64,000 nt of DNA from a bacterium (lineage in GTDB: Bacteria > Bacillota > Bacilli > Lactobacillales > Streptococcaceae). Position numbers and translations under genes: made by a program. Below are positions 35,129 through 45,297 of this stretch, piece by piece. Location of the stretch: contig CAJNCP010000002.1 of assembly GCA_905221295.1 (NCBI GenBank), positions 202,332-266,331 on the forward strand, given 5' to 3'. How positions within the stretch are numbered: the stretch's first letter is position 1; the number at the start of each line of letters is the position of its first letter. The notes beneath the pieces were generated by a model, which worked only from the letters and a program-made list of their open reading frames with translations, was not told the DNA's origin and did no database searches.

Positions 35129-37117
35129 CTACCCCAACGCCTTGACTTCCAACATCATATCCCGAATCTGGGCGGCAAATTCAAAATCAAGCACTTCGAC
35201 GGCTTCTTGCATTTGTTTCTCCAGTTTCTTGACGAGTTCTTTGCGCTCTTGTTTGTTGAGGCTATTGATATCGACTTCCTTGTCCTCTTCCTTGGCAACT
35301 GCCTTAGTTACAGCAATCAGGTCACGGATTTCCTTCTTGATGGTTTGTGGTACAATACCATGTTCTTTATTATAAGCCATCTGGATTTTCCGACGACGAG
35401 CCGTTTCATCTATAGCTCGTTGCATAGATTGAGTCATCGTGTCCGCATACATAATCACATGCCCTTCGCTGTTACGAGCAGCACGTCCAATGGTCTGGAT
35501 TAAGCCACGTTCGTTACGTAGGAAACCTTCCTTATCAGCATCGAGAATGGCAACCAAGCTTACTTCAGGAACGTCAATCCCTTCACGAAGGAGATTGATT
35601 CCGACCAAGACATCAAAGACACCCAAGCGCAGGTCACGAATAATCTCCGTCCGTTCCAAGGTCTTGATATCTGAGTGCATGTACTTAACCTTGATACCCA
35701 TTTCTTTGAAGTAGTCAGTTAAGTCCTCTGCCATTTTCTTGGTCAAAGTGGTGATAAAAGTTCGTTCGTTCTTCTCAACACGGGCATTGATTTCACCTAG
35801 GAGGTCATCAATCTGTCCCATAGTCGGACGGACTTCCACCTCTGGGTCTAGAAGCCCTGTCGGACGAATGATTTGCTCAATTACAGTCTCGGTCTGTTCA
35901 TTTTCATAGTCACCTGGCGTCGCTGAAACGTAAACAATCTGATGAACGTGACTCTCAAACTCTTCACGACGGAGAGGGCGATTGTCCAAGGCAGAAGGCA
36001 AACGGAAACCATAATTGACCAACATTTCCTTACGTGAACGGTCTCCATTGTACATGCCCTTGATTTGCCCCATGGTCATGTGACTTTCATCAATCATAAT
36101 CAAGAAATCATCTGGGAAAAAGTCGAGCAGCGTATAAGGAGGCTCTCCTTCACTACGACCATCCATGTGACGAGAGTAGTTCTCAACCCCATTTGTATAG
36201 CCCATCTCACGTAGCATCTCAATATCATACTCTGTCCGCTGCTTCAAACGCTGGGCTTCTAGCAGTTTACCTTCCTTCTCAAAGACAGCTAACTGCTCCT
36301 CCAACTCTGCTTGAATCTTGGCAATAGCAACCTCCATGTGGTCATCATTGGTCACAAAGTGAGTGGCAGGGAAAATCGCCAAATGATCTACTTCTCCCAA
36401 TACCTGACCTGTCAAAGCCTCAACTTCACGGATACGGTCAATCTCATCCCCGAAAAACTCTACTCGAAAAGCGTGTTCATCACGGGAAGCTGGGAAAATC
36501 TCCACCACATCCCCGCGAACGCGAAATCTTCCCCGTTGGAAATCAATATCATTGCGTTCAAACTGTATATCTACCAAGTCATTCAAAAGTTTGTCACGAG
36601 AAATCTCAAGACCTGGACGGAGACTAACGACACTATCAGCGTATTCCTTTGGCGAACCCAAACCATAGATGCAAGAGACAGAGGCCACGACAATGACATC
36701 ATTACGCTCTAAAAGAGCTGATGTCGCAGAGTGGCGGAGTTTGTCAATCTCATCATTAACAGAGCTATCCTTCTCTATATAGGTATCGCTTGAAGGGACA
36801 TAGGCCTCGGGTTGATAATAATCATAATAAGACACAAAGTACTCAACAGCATTTTCAGGGAAAAATTCCTTAAATTCTCCATAGAGCTGACCAGCCAGAG
36901 TCTTATTGTGAGCTATGACCAGAGTTGGTTTATTGACCTTGGAAATCACCTGACTCATGGTATAGGTTTTCCCTGTTCCAGTCGCCCCCATGAGAATCTG
37001 GGCTTTCTCGCCCCCCTCGATATTGTCCACCAACTGCTCAATAGCTTGAGGCTGGTCACCTGAAGGCTCATACTTGGACACCAATTCAAATTTATTATCT
37101 GTTATTCTGTTAATCAT
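35129..37117 (-). CDS. uvrB: Excinuclease ABC subunit B
   Basis: Damage-verification helicase of nucleotide-excision repair, 662 residues. Walker [12 protein letters not shown] (~42-52), beta-hairpin [12 protein letters not shown] (~97-108), [10 protein letters not shown] (~337), helicase motif [11 protein letters not shown] (~540) and the C-terminal UVR motif [17 protein letters not shown] that binds UvrC are all intact. Full length for the family. It is followed by a GNAT gene without a terminator. Confidence 0.97.
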   Translation of the reverse strand: MINRITDNKFELVSKYEPSGDQPQAIEQLVDNIEGGEKAQILMGATGTGKTYTMSQVISKVNKPTLVIAHNKTLAGQLYGEFKEFFPENAVEYFVSYYDYYQPEAYVPSSDTYIEKDSSVNDEIDKLRHSATSALLERNDVIVVASVSCIYGLGSPKEYADSVVSLRPGLEISRDKLLNDLVDIQFERNDIDFQRGRFRVRGDVVEIFPASRDEHAFRVEFFGDEIDRIREVEALTGQVLGEVDHLAIFPATHFVTNDDHMEVAIAKIQAELEEQLAVFEKEGKLLEAQRLKQRTEYDIEMLREMGYTNGVENYSRHMDGRSEGEPPYTLLDFFPDDFLIMIDESHMTMGQIKGMYNGDRSRKEMLVNYGFRLPSALDNRPLRREEFESHVHQIVYVSATPGDYENEQTETVIEQIIRPTGLLDPEVEVRPTMGQIDDLLGEINARVEKNERTFITTLTKKMAEDLTDYFKEMGIKVKYMHSDIKTLERTEIIRDLRLGVFDVLVGINLLREGIDVPEVSLVAILDADKEGFLRNERGLIQTIGRAARNSEGHVIMYADTMTQSMQRAIDETARRRKIQMAYNKEHGIVPQTIKKEIRDLIAVTKAVAKEEDKEVDINSLNKQERKELVKKLEKQMQEAVEVLDFEFAAQIRDMMLEVKALG

Positions 37118-37244
37118 CTTTTATTCCTCAACTTGTGCTTCTATCATTTTACCATATTTGACACATTTTCTCTGGGTTTGGCTCTGGTTTAGTAGCTAAT
37201 CTCTAAGAATGGCTGGTCTTGCAATCTGATCATTCATTCGCATC

Positions 37245-37271
37245 AAAAATCGCCCAGCTGAGCTGAGCGAT
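37245..37271 (-). terminator. Terminator after the CPBP gene
   Basis: Outer stem ATCGC/GCGAT (37249-37253, 37267-37271) with an inner AGCT-based stem; T tract on the minus strand, just past the stop at 37276. Confidence 0.7.
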
Positions 37272-37275
37272 GTCT

Positions 37276-38214
37276 TTATTTCTTAAACATCAATGCCTGA
37301 GGTAGGCGATTTTCTTTCTTGAGCGACCAGTAAAGATAGGCAATACAGCCAATCAGAACGATAGTGGCAAAGATAGATCCTTCAGCTCCAAAGGCTCCGC
37401 CGGACAGCAAATCCACAGAAGATTGTGAGCTATAGTTCAAGATTGAGGTAGATGCTCCTTGGCCACTGATCTGAATACCATAGATATTTCCTTGCACAAA
37501 ATTCCAAGCGCCGTGCATACCAGCCAGTACCCACATATTGTCATACTTGAGCATAAGGAAACAAGCAAAGATACCGTCTAGTATGATATTGACAATAGAA
37601 AGAACGGTCACACCAGGGTTAAAGAGGTGTAGAGCCCCGAATAGAGCACTAGAAATCAAGATACCAATGAAGATATTTGACTTAGCGCTAACGGCTGGAA
37701 AGAGCCAACCACGCGTAACTAGCTCTTCTGTCCCACCTTGGAGAATCCAGAAAGGAATGATAGCTAGGACAAAAATCAAAGACTGCAAATTCACCTGACC
37801 AAATTTCAGACTGCCTGTCCCCGTTACCAAGAGCAAGACAACAACCAGTGAAAACTGAACGGCTCCAATAAGGAAGCCTCTCCCCAGTTCTTTCAGCCAT
37901 CCTTCCTTAAAAAATCCCAGGCTGGAGAACGGTCTCTTTTCTATAAACTTGACCCACAGAAAAACAAGTAAGGCCATAAAGAAAAAATTACCCAGCTGAA
38001 AAAAGATACCATAATGCCCGAACACTTCCATAACTATAGCTCGGTCAGCTGTCGGATTTACCATGGCAAGCACAGTTCCAATGATGATCCCAATCAGAAT
38101 GCCTGCAAAGATTTCTCCTACGTGGATAAAGCCAATAGAAATCAAAACTGCTAACCAAATTGGCGGAATGTAGCGCGACAGCTTCACATTATCTAACATG
38201 CATGATTTAAACAT
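37276..38214 (-). CDS. CPBP-family intramembrane glutamic protease
   Basis: A 312-residue multi-span membrane protein of the CAAX protease/bacteriocin-processing (Abi) family. Catalytic motifs: EELVTRGWLF (EExxxR, ~163-172), ALFGALHLFNPG (FxxxH, ~190) and a third GMHGAWNFVQG (HxxxN). Substrate unknown; relatives process peptides or protect against self-produced bacteriocins. SD AAAGGAG is six bases before the ATG. The giant phosphoesterase gene ends 22 bases upstream, so it now shares that transcript. Confidence 0.9.
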   Translation of the reverse strand: MFKSCMLDNVKLSRYIPPIWLAVLISIGFIHVGEIFAGILIGIIIGTVLAMVNPTADRAIVMEVFGHYGIFFQLGNFFFMALLVFLWVKFIEKRPFSSLGFFKEGWLKELGRGFLIGAVQFSLVVVLLLVTGTGSLKFGQVNLQSLIFVLAIIPFWILQGGTEELVTRGWLFPAVSAKSNIFIGILISSALFGALHLFNPGVTVLSIVNIILDGIFACFLMLKYDNMWVLAGMHGAWNFVQGNIYGIQISGQGASTSILNYSSQSSVDLLSGGAFGAEGSIFATIVLIGCIAYLYWSLKKENRLPQALMFKK

Positions 38215-38236
38215 AGAAATCTCCTTTCTTACATAA

Positions 38237-41200
38237 TTAAAATAATTTGATATTAATTCCCTGTTCTAAATCATTTTTATTAATAAACATTGAAATATAT
38301 ATTGGATAAAAATGATAAATAGATAAGGCAATTATTTCATCTTTACATTCATTTTGTAATTTTTTCTCCATTATTGTAAGCATAACTGCTAATATTTGTA
38401 CAAAAAAATCGTTTTTTTCAATATCGGATAAAATATTATTAGTGATATAAGTTATGATAGATTGTGCTGGTACCAATGAAGGTTTCTTTTGGGGTTTACC
38501 TTTTCTCTGATCGATATTGTTATCATCTTTATTACTTGATTTATCTGGAAAATCAAAAAATTGTCTTTCCTCATCTTTCTCAAATACTATTTTTCCATCT
38601 TTCTTTTTCAGGCCAAAGTATTCTTGTAATCCTGAAATATCTCTTAAGGCATTATTTGCATCTTCTTTCAATACTGACAAATCTGATAGTATATCTATAT
38701 TTAAAAAATCATATAAAATCTTTTGAAATCCTCTTGCATTATAACTGTTATTTGCAAAAAATGTTGACCATTGAGCAACTCTATATGTTAATACAAAAAT
38801 CGAAGCTAAACATGACTCATCTAACTTAACGTGATCCATTTTTTCAAAATTACTTTTTAAACTTAGTATTAAATCATTGTTAGAAAAGTTCGACAAAGAC
38901 ATAGATAATTGATCACAAATTTTTGTAATAGATTCATCCTTACCAGACGAATTATCAAATCGTCTGCAAACATATAAACCTGTTTCGGTTACATCAAGGT
39001 GTAGCTCATGAAGGCCATAATTATCAGGGAAAATGCGACAAAGATCAAAATAGCAAAAATTCCTTTTATCAGAACAAATGATTTTTGCTTTAACTACTTC
39101 AATAATAGCTCTCACATTAGAAACCTTTATATCTGTGATTCTTCTTATTTTTTGATTATCCAAAATATCAATAAAATCATTAGCATTTTTTACAGTATCT
39201 CTCGAAACATTAAGTTTTAATAAACTTGGAGGATAGTTAATCACCACATCAAAAAAATTATCCGTCCATTGTGAACTCTCCTGAAATTTAGATGCTTTAA
39301 CTAGTCGATTACTCCAAGCGTAGTTATCATCTTCCCCTATAAACATTCCTGCAGATAATTGTTGAACTTTAGATATAGTAGATAACTCTTTATCTGGCTT
39401 ATAAAGTAAAATTCCATAATTACTCTGATTAAAGAAGCTAGCGTTCCCCACACAATTAACTTTATCTTGTACAACGCTTTCGTCAATCATAACTTCATTG
39501 CTGTAACCCTCATCACTACTTTTAAATGGAAAAAAGAAAAATAATCCATTTCTATCTGTTGCTGTATCAATTTCTCTAAAAAGACTATTACTCTTAATTT
39601 CCCTAAACTGTGGAGATGAGCCGTCTTTTTTCTCCTCCTTATGATTTACTTTCTCAGATCTTCCTATTAGCATAAGGATTTTTACTGGGGGGTTTAAAAA
39701 AATTTTTTCCATTTTTTGGCACAGTTTAAGACGTTTATCATGAATTTGCTTCTCTTCAAAATTTAAACAGACAGCCGTATTATATATTGTATTGGATTCT
39801 GCTAAAAGGTTTGGTTGCTGAGAGAGTTCATTAATAAAAAAACAGCCATCATTATTTGGAATATCAAGGTGGAAATATTTCCTTTCTTGATAATGTTTGG
39901 TAAATATCTCTACATGATTTGTAACCAAAAATACCGAAAGAAAGCCTATACCAAATTGACTAACAGGGGAGTAGTCTCTTATATATAGTCTACGAAAATC
40001 TTTACTGGTATAATAGCTTCTTCCGATACTTGTAAAAAATCTTTCGAGAAGGTATCTGCTCATACCTGTTCCTGTATCCCTTACAAAAAATCGCTTCTCA
40101 TCTAAATGGATATTGATTCTTGCATATGGAATATTTCTATCCATCTTTCTTCTAACTTCAATTGCATCAATTGAATTTTGAATTAATTCACGAAGAAAAG
40201 CATGCTGATTATCAAGATAAATATTTTTTCCTGCTAACAGTGGGATAAGAGTTGGAGTGTAAGCTTCAAAATTATAACTTTCTAACTGATTGGATTCCTC
40301 ATCTCTAACTATAGAAGTAATGTGATAAATTTTGAATCCAATATATGAAAAAACTTCTTCAAGTTGAGATAACAGAAGACTAAACTCAGTTGCAATTAAT
40401 TTCATAACTTTGTGGGAGTCAGCATTTTCAACAATAATTTTTATATCTAAAGAACGCCGTTCAAGATCTGTGACAATCTCTAAATTCCCACCATTAAAGC
40501 TAATCCCATTCATATCAATATAGATATTAACTTTATTTTGAATATTATTTCTATAAAAATTCACATAATCATCGTTAATAGATATATACAAATCAGCTAA
40601 GAATGCCCCTAAAATAATAAATATTATTTCCTTAGAATTATCAGCTGAGATGAAATCAATATTTTGGTAATGTTCAATGATTCTTAACTCTGATGAGAGT
40701 AGCCATTTTAATATTTTATCACATTCATCTTTATCACCTAGTAAAGAATTAAGTTTATCCTCCAAAAATTCTTCAATTACCTTATTTTTTAAATTTTTTC
40801 TTGCTAAAATAGCTATTAGTAGAGTCAAAAAAGAATTAGAATTTGATTGTAAGTATTCCACACATCTAGGTAATGGTATGATTACATTTTTTAAGATTTC
40901 CTCAAAAAAATAGAAACTATCTTTTTTGATTTTTTTTTTAATATTAAAAAAAGTTTCTTTTATTGATGTTTTCTCTATATTCCTCAAAAGATTTTCAAAA
41001 TCTTGTTGATTTTTATCATCTGCTAAGGGGGGGTAGCAAAAAGATCTAGACAATTCAAATCCTTGGTTTTCTGTAGAAAATTCTTTATATTCAAAATCTA
41101 CTTGCTTATTCTTATAATCGTATATAGTAATAACATTAAACTGTTTTTTATCTGCTCCTGCTGCTGTTGTCGAACCACAGCCTATTGCTGGAATAACACG

Positions 41201-42079
41201 TATAGGTTTACTTAAGTCAAAAGTTGTACTGATTAATCTATCAATAGTTTGATGTTTATGACCATGTAAAATTAATTTTACATTAAAATCTGAAAGAAAC
41301 TTTAAAAAAGTTTCTTCATTTCGAATAGCACTATTATCATGATAATCCAATGTTCGTTCTTCGTATTGAGAGAAATGATGATGAGTTAATGCAACAATAG
41401 AATATTTTTCTAAATTTTTAACATTCTTTAAAAAATTTCGTACATATGTTATTTGTTCAAACGAAATAGCTCCAAAATCATTTTCCGAAAAATACTCGTG
41501 CTTTATTTCTTTGCTAGGCTTCTGAAAACTCCAATAAAAGTTAACAGAGTTAAATCCAATAATAATAGTATTTTTATTCTCATCCAAAACAATTCTAACA
41601 ATATGTTTATTACTATCAGGTTCAGGATATAGTCTATCAAACATTCCTTTATAAAGCATCCTCAAAAATTCTCTATATTTTTGAAAATGAACATCTGGTT
41701 TTGAATAAGCTTCTCCACTCTCTATGTTAGGTCTATTTAATTCATGATTTCCAGGGATTACAATCAAATCTTCAATGGAAAGATTATTATTCCCTTTACT
41801 GTTGACATTTTCAATAAGATTCTCAAAAAAACATACTGCCATACTAAAAGTATTAAGATAATTAGAGATACCTTGTCTTTCTTCAAAAACTTTACAATCA
41901 AAAATATCACCTGTAACAGTAATTTTATCTATTTTAGAATTTAAACTTTCTTTATCTAAGGCGTCAATAATAGAGTGAAGCAAGGTTTCCAAATTTCTTT
42001 TTAATATATCCAAGCATCTCTGTTCACCTAGTTCTTTTCCAATATGTAAATCCGATAATTGTAAAATATTCATCCCCAT
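38237..42079 (-). CDS. Metallophosphoesterase-GHKL ATPase fusion protein, uncharacterised
   Basis: A ~1280-residue protein of two enzymatic modules. Residues ~5-330 form a calcineurin-like phosphoesterase: LQLSDLHIG, VTGDIFDC, VIPGNHELN, ALTHHHF and LHGHKHQT, i.e. all metal-binding motifs. An unassigned helical part follows (~340-600). Then an Hsp90/MORC-type GHKL ATPase: N-box LRELIQNSIDAI (~630), G1 VRDTGTGMSR (~668), G2 SQFGIGFLSVF (~708). The last ~500 residues are unassigned. Start at 42079 because GTGGAG serves as SD nine bases before it; a GTG at 42094 is possible. Markedly AT-rich and placed between backbone genes, with no partner except the CPBP gene downstream. I infer a defence or stress ATP-dependent sensor-effector; function unknown. 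Confidence 0.85.
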   Translation of the reverse strand: MGMNILQLSDLHIGKELGEQRCLDILKRNLETLLHSIIDALDKESLNSKIDKITVTGDIFDCKVFEERQGISNYLNTFSMAVCFFENLIENVNSKGNNNLSIEDLIVIPGNHELNRPNIESGEAYSKPDVHFQKYREFLRMLYKGMFDRLYPEPDSNKHIVRIVLDENKNTIIIGFNSVNFYWSFQKPSKEIKHEYFSENDFGAISFEQITYVRNFLKNVKNLEKYSIVALTHHHFSQYEERTLDYHDNSAIRNEETFLKFLSDFNVKLILHGHKHQTIDRLISTTFDLSKPIRVIPAIGCGSTTAAGADKKQFNVITIYDYKNKQVDFEYKEFSTENQGFELSRSFCYPPLADDKNQQDFENLLRNIEKTSIKETFFNIKKKIKKDSFYFFEEILKNVIIPLPRCVEYLQSNSNSFLTLLIAILARKNLKNKVIEEFLEDKLNSLLGDKDECDKILKWLLSSELRIIEHYQNIDFISADNSKEIIFIILGAFLADLYISINDDYVNFYRNNIQNKVNIYIDMNGISFNGGNLEIVTDLERRSLDIKIIVENADSHKVMKLIATEFSLLLSQLEEVFSYIGFKIYHITSIVRDEESNQLESYNFEAYTPTLIPLLAGKNIYLDNQHAFLRELIQNSIDAIEVRRKMDRNIPYARINIHLDEKRFFVRDTGTGMSRYLLERFFTSIGRSYYTSKDFRRLYIRDYSPVSQFGIGFLSVFLVTNHVEIFTKHYQERKYFHLDIPNNDGCFFINELSQQPNLLAESNTIYNTAVCLNFEEKQIHDKRLKLCQKMEKIFLNPPVKILMLIGRSEKVNHKEEKKDGSSPQFREIKSNSLFREIDTATDRNGLFFFFPFKSSDEGYSNEVMIDESVVQDKVNCVGNASFFNQSNYGILLYKPDKELSTISKVQQLSAGMFIGEDDNYAWSNRLVKASKFQESSQWTDNFFDVVINYPPSLLKLNVSRDTVKNANDFIDILDNQKIRRITDIKVSNVRAIIEVVKAKIICSDKRNFCYFDLCRIFPDNYGLHELHLDVTETGLYVCRRFDNSSGKDESITKICDQLSMSLSNFSNNDLILSLKSNFEKMDHVKLDESCLASIFVLTYRVAQWSTFFANNSYNARGFQKILYDFLNIDILSDLSVLKEDANNALRDISGLQEYFGLKKKDGKIVFEKDEERQFFDFPDKSSNKDDNNIDQRKGKPQKKPSLVPAQSIITYITNNILSDIEKNDFFVQILAVMLTIMEKKLQNECKDEIIALSIYHFYPIYISMFINKNDLEQGINIKLF

Positions 42080-42109
42080 AAAGCTATTCTCCACGATAAT
42101 ATTTGTACC

Positions 42110-42118
42110 ATTATATCA
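42110..42118 (-). promoter_or_regulatory. Promoter of the phosphoesterase-GHKL gene
   Basis: Minus-strand extended -10 TGATATAAT (TATAAT at 42110-42115), ~30 bases before the ATG. No -35 recognised. Confidence 0.6.
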
Positions 42119-42201
42119 TAAAAACAAGATGAAATCCTCCAAAACAAATAATTATCTATGTTATATTTTCTTACATAATTCTTGCCTTTCTTAAATTTTT
42201 C

Positions 42202-42213
42202 TGATATAATCAG
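42202..42213 (+). promoter_or_regulatory. glnP promoter
   Basis: Extended -10 TGATATAAT (42202-42210) embedded in the short palindrome CTGAT-ATA-ATCAG (42201-42213). SD GGAGAG lies just before the ATG at 42241. Confidence 0.6.
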
Positions 42214-42240
42214 ACAATATTCTAACAAAGGAGAGAAAGT

Positions 42241-44409
42241 ATGAAGAAAAAAATCATAGCTTTTCTGCTAGCGTTATTCCCTATCCTTGCACTAGGGACA
42301 ACAACTCACGCAGATACCATCAAAATCGTATCTGACACGGCTTATGCACCTTTTGAGTTTAAAGATTCAGATCAAACTTATAAAGGAATTGATGTTGACA
42401 TTATAAACAAAGTCGCTGAGATTAAAGGGTGGAACATTCAGATGTCTTATCCCGGATTTGACGCAGCGGTAAATGCGGTTCAAGCTGGTCAAGCTGATGC
42501 TATCATGGCAGGGATGACAAAGACTAAAGAACGTGAAAAAGTTTTCACCATGTCTGATACTTACTATGATACAAAAGTTGTCATTGCTACTATAAAATCA
42601 CACAAGATTAGTAAATATGACCAATTAACTGGCAAAACCGTTGGTGTTAAAAACGGAACTGCTGCTCAACGTTTCCTTGAAACAATCAAAGATAAATACG
42701 GCTTTACTATTAAAACATTTGACACTGGTGATTTGATGAACAACAGCTTGAGTGCTGGTGCTGTAAATGCCATCATGGATGATAAACCTGTTATTGAGTA
42801 TGCGATTAACCAAGGACAAGATCTCAGCATCAATATGGATGGTGAGGCTGTTGGAAGCTTTGCCTTTGGTGTCAAGAAAGGAAGCAAGTATGAACACTTG
42901 GTTACCGAGTTTAATGAAGCCCTAGCACAAATGAAGAAGGATGGTAGCTTGGAGCAAATCATCCAAAAATGGACAGCTTCTACAACTACGGCAACCCCAA
43001 CGACAACTACTGCTGCTGGACAAAAAGCTACTCCTGTGAAAAGCAAGTACATTATTGCCAGCGACTCGTCTTTTGCCCCATTCGTCTTTCAAAATTCAAG
43101 CAATCAATACACCGGTATTGATATGGACCTCATCAGGGCCATTGCCAAAGATCAAGGTTTTGAAATTGAGATTACCAACCCAGGATTTGACGCAGCCATT
43201 AGTGCCGTTCAAGCAGGACAAGCAGATGGTATCATTGCTGGTATGTCTGTAACAGATGCTCGTAAGGAAACCTTTGACTTCTCAGAATCATACTACACAG
43301 CAAATACGATTCTCGGTGTGAAAGAATCAAGCACAATTGCTTCTTATGAAGACCTCAAGGATAAAACTGTCGGTGTTAAAAACGGAACTGCTTCTCAAAC
43401 GTTCCTTACTGAAAATCAAAGCAAATACGGCTATAAGATTAAAACTTTCGCAGATGGCGCATCTATGTATGACAGTCTGAATACTGGCTCTATCGATGCC
43501 GTGATGGATGATGAGCCAGTTCTCAAATATTCTATCAGCCAAGGTCAAAAATTGAAAACTCCAATCGCTGGAACTCCAATCGGAGAAACAGCCTTTGCTG
43601 TTAAAAAAGGCACAAATCCTGAATTGATCCAGATGTTCAATAACGGACTTGCTAACCTCAAAGCTAACGGAGAATTCCAAAAAATTCTTGACAAGTATCT
43701 AGCTAGCGAAACATCATCTGACTCTACAAGTACGGTTGACGAAACAACTATCTGGGGCTTGCTTCAAAACAACTACAAACAACTTCTTAGTGGACTTGGA
43801 ATCACTCTTGCTCTAGCTCTTATCTCATTTGCAATTGCCATTGTCATCGGGATTATCTTCGGTATGTTTAGCGTTAGCCCATACAAATCTCTTCGTCTGA
43901 TCTCTGAGATTTTCGTTGACGTCATTCGTGGTATTCCCTTGATGATTCTTGCAGCCTTCATCTTCTGGGGAATTCCAAACTTCATCGAGTCCATTACAGG
44001 CCATCAAAGTCCAATCAATGACTTTGTAGCTGGTACTATTGCCCTCTCACTTAATGCGGCAGCTTATATCGCTGAAATCGTTCGTGGTGGGATTCAAGCT
44101 GTTCCAGTTGGGCAAATGGAAGCCAGCCGCAGTCTTGGTATCTCTTATGGAAAAACCATGCGTAAGATTATCTTACCACAAGCGACTAAATTGATGTTGC
44201 CAAACTTTGTCAACCAATTCGTTATCGCTCTTAAAGATACAACCATTGTATCTGCTATCGGTTTGGTGGAACTTTTCCAAACTGGTAAGATTATCATCGC
44301 CCGTAACTACCAAAGTTTCAAGATGTATGCAATCCTTGCTATCTTCTATCTTGTAATTATCACGCTTTTGACTAGACTAGCGAAATGCTTAGAAAAGAGG
44401 ATTCGTTAA
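42241..44409 (+). CDS. glnP: Amino-acid ABC transporter: two substrate-binding domains fused to permease (GlnP type)
   Basis: A 722-residue polar amino-acid (glutamine/glutamate-type) importer subunit. Signal peptide 1-24, two tandem receptor domains (~27-245 and ~265-490) that share paired motifs such as [21 protein letters not shown] and [22 protein letters not shown], a short linker, then a permease domain (~510-722) with the EAA-loop [25 protein letters not shown] segment that docks the ATPase. The tandem domains reflect internal duplication and are normal for the family. Overlaps glnQ by one base at TAATG. Confidence 0.94.
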   Translation: MKKKIIAFLLALFPILALGTTTHADTIKIVSDTAYAPFEFKDSDQTYKGIDVDIINKVAEIKGWNIQMSYPGFDAAVNAVQAGQADAIMAGMTKTKEREKVFTMSDTYYDTKVVIATIKSHKISKYDQLTGKTVGVKNGTAAQRFLETIKDKYGFTIKTFDTGDLMNNSLSAGAVNAIMDDKPVIEYAINQGQDLSINMDGEAVGSFAFGVKKGSKYEHLVTEFNEALAQMKKDGSLEQIIQKWTASTTTATPTTTTAAGQKATPVKSKYIIASDSSFAPFVFQNSSNQYTGIDMDLIRAIAKDQGFEIEITNPGFDAAISAVQAGQADGIIAGMSVTDARKETFDFSESYYTANTILGVKESSTIASYEDLKDKTVGVKNGTASQTFLTENQSKYGYKIKTFADGASMYDSLNTGSIDAVMDDEPVLKYSISQGQKLKTPIAGTPIGETAFAVKKGTNPELIQMFNNGLANLKANGEFQKILDKYLASETSSDSTSTVDETTIWGLLQNNYKQLLSGLGITLALALISFAIAIVIGIIFGMFSVSPYKSLRLISEIFVDVIRGIPLMILAAFIFWGIPNFIESITGHQSPINDFVAGTIALSLNAAAYIAEIVRGGIQAVPVGQMEASRSLGISYGKTMRKIILPQATKLMLPNFVNQFVIALKDTTIVSAIGLVELFQTGKIIIARNYQSFKMYAILAIFYLVIITLLTRLAKCLEKRIR

Positions 44410-45149
44410 TGGCAAAACTAAAAATTGATGTAAATGATTTGCATAAGTATTATGGAAAAAATGAAGTCTTAAAAGGCATTACTACTAAATTCTATGAAGG
44501 AGATGTTGTCTGTATCATCGGTCCTTCTGGTTCTGGTAAATCCACTTTCCTCCGTAGCCTTAACCTTCTCGAGGAGGTAACGAGTGGTCACATCACTGTG
44601 AATGGTTATGATTTGACTGATAAATCAACCAATGTCGACCATGTTCGTGAGAACGTAGGAATGGTTTTCCAACATTTCAATCTCTTCCCTCACATGTCCG
44701 TTCTAGAGAATATCACTTTTGCTCCTATTGAACACAAACGAATGACTAAAGAAGAAGCTGAGAAATTGGGAATGGAGTTGCTTGAAAAGGTTGGACTAGC
44801 AGATAAAGCTAATGCCAATCCAGATAGCCTTTCAGGTGGTCAGAAACAACGTGTAGCTATCGCTCGTGGACTTGCCATGAATCCTGATATCATGCTCTTT
44901 GATGAGCCAACTTCCGCTCTTGACCCTGAGATGGTCGGAGATGTCCTGAATGTTATGAAGGAATTAGCAGAGCAAGGCATGACCATGATCATCGTAACTC
45001 ATGAGATGGGATTTGCACGTCAGGTAGCCAATCGTGTTATCTTCACAGCGGATGGAGAATTTCTAGAAGATGGGACACCAGATCAAATCTTTGATAACCC
45101 GCAACACCCTCGTCTGAAAGAGTTTTTGGACAAGGTCTTAAACGTATAA
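44409..45149 (+). CDS. glnQ: Amino-acid ABC transporter ATP-binding protein
   Basis: ATPase partner of the preceding receptor-permease, 246 residues. Walker [10 protein letters not shown] (~40), Q-loop [11 protein letters not shown], signature LSGGQKQR (~140), Walker [15 protein letters not shown] and H-loop VTHEMGF. The ATG at 44409 overlaps the glnP TAA, with SD AGAGGA upstream; an in-frame ATG at 44385 inside glnP lacks one. Ends in its own terminator. Confidence 0.95.
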   Translation: MAKLKIDVNDLHKYYGKNEVLKGITTKFYEGDVVCIIGPSGSGKSTFLRSLNLLEEVTSGHITVNGYDLTDKSTNVDHVRENVGMVFQHFNLFPHMSVLENITFAPIEHKRMTKEEAEKLGMELLEKVGLADKANANPDSLSGGQKQRVAIARGLAMNPDIMLFDEPTSALDPEMVGDVLNVMKELAEQGMTMIIVTHEMGFARQVANRVIFTADGEFLEDGTPDQIFDNPQHPRLKEFLDKVLNV

Positions 45150-45153
45150 AACC

Positions 45154-45182
45154 AAACTGTAAGGAGAACCTTACAGTTTTTT
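45154..45182 (+). terminator. glnPQ terminator
   Basis: 11-bp perfect stem AAACTGTAAGG/CCTTACAGTTT (45154-45164, 45169-45179), loop AGAA, then T tract. Confidence 0.92.
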
Positions 45183-45218
45183 AATCGCGTATTGGATTTT
45201 TGATTTTTTTGAAAATTA

Positions 45219-45271
45219 TGATAAAATAAAAACTATGACAATGAGAAAATCTCATCCCTAGTCCAACTAGG
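45219..45271 (+). promoter_or_regulatory. zwf promoter and structured leader
   Basis: Extended -10 TGATAAAAT (45219-45227). The ~65-nt leader has two tandem small hairpins: ATGAGA-AAA-TCTCAT (45241-45255) and CCTAG-TCCAA-CTAGG (45257-45271). The SD-like TTAGG before the ATG could pair with the second left arm. No T tract follows, so these are not terminators. Confidence 0.45.
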
Positions 45272-45297
45272 AAAAAATATAGAAATTAGGTAGCTAG

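Noticed and set aside
38237..42079. Prophage or IS content in the AT-rich insertion
   Set aside because: Only one long ORF; no integrase, transposase, terminal repeats or phage structural genes seen.
42201..42213. Palindrome CTGAT-ATA-ATCAG at glnP as a CodY site
   Set aside because: It does not fit the CodY consensus well and is largely explained by the extended -10 box.
42265..43730. Repeated stretches inside glnP as a recent tandem duplication
   Set aside because: They are the two homologous receptor domains typical of this transporter family; divergence is too great for a recent event.
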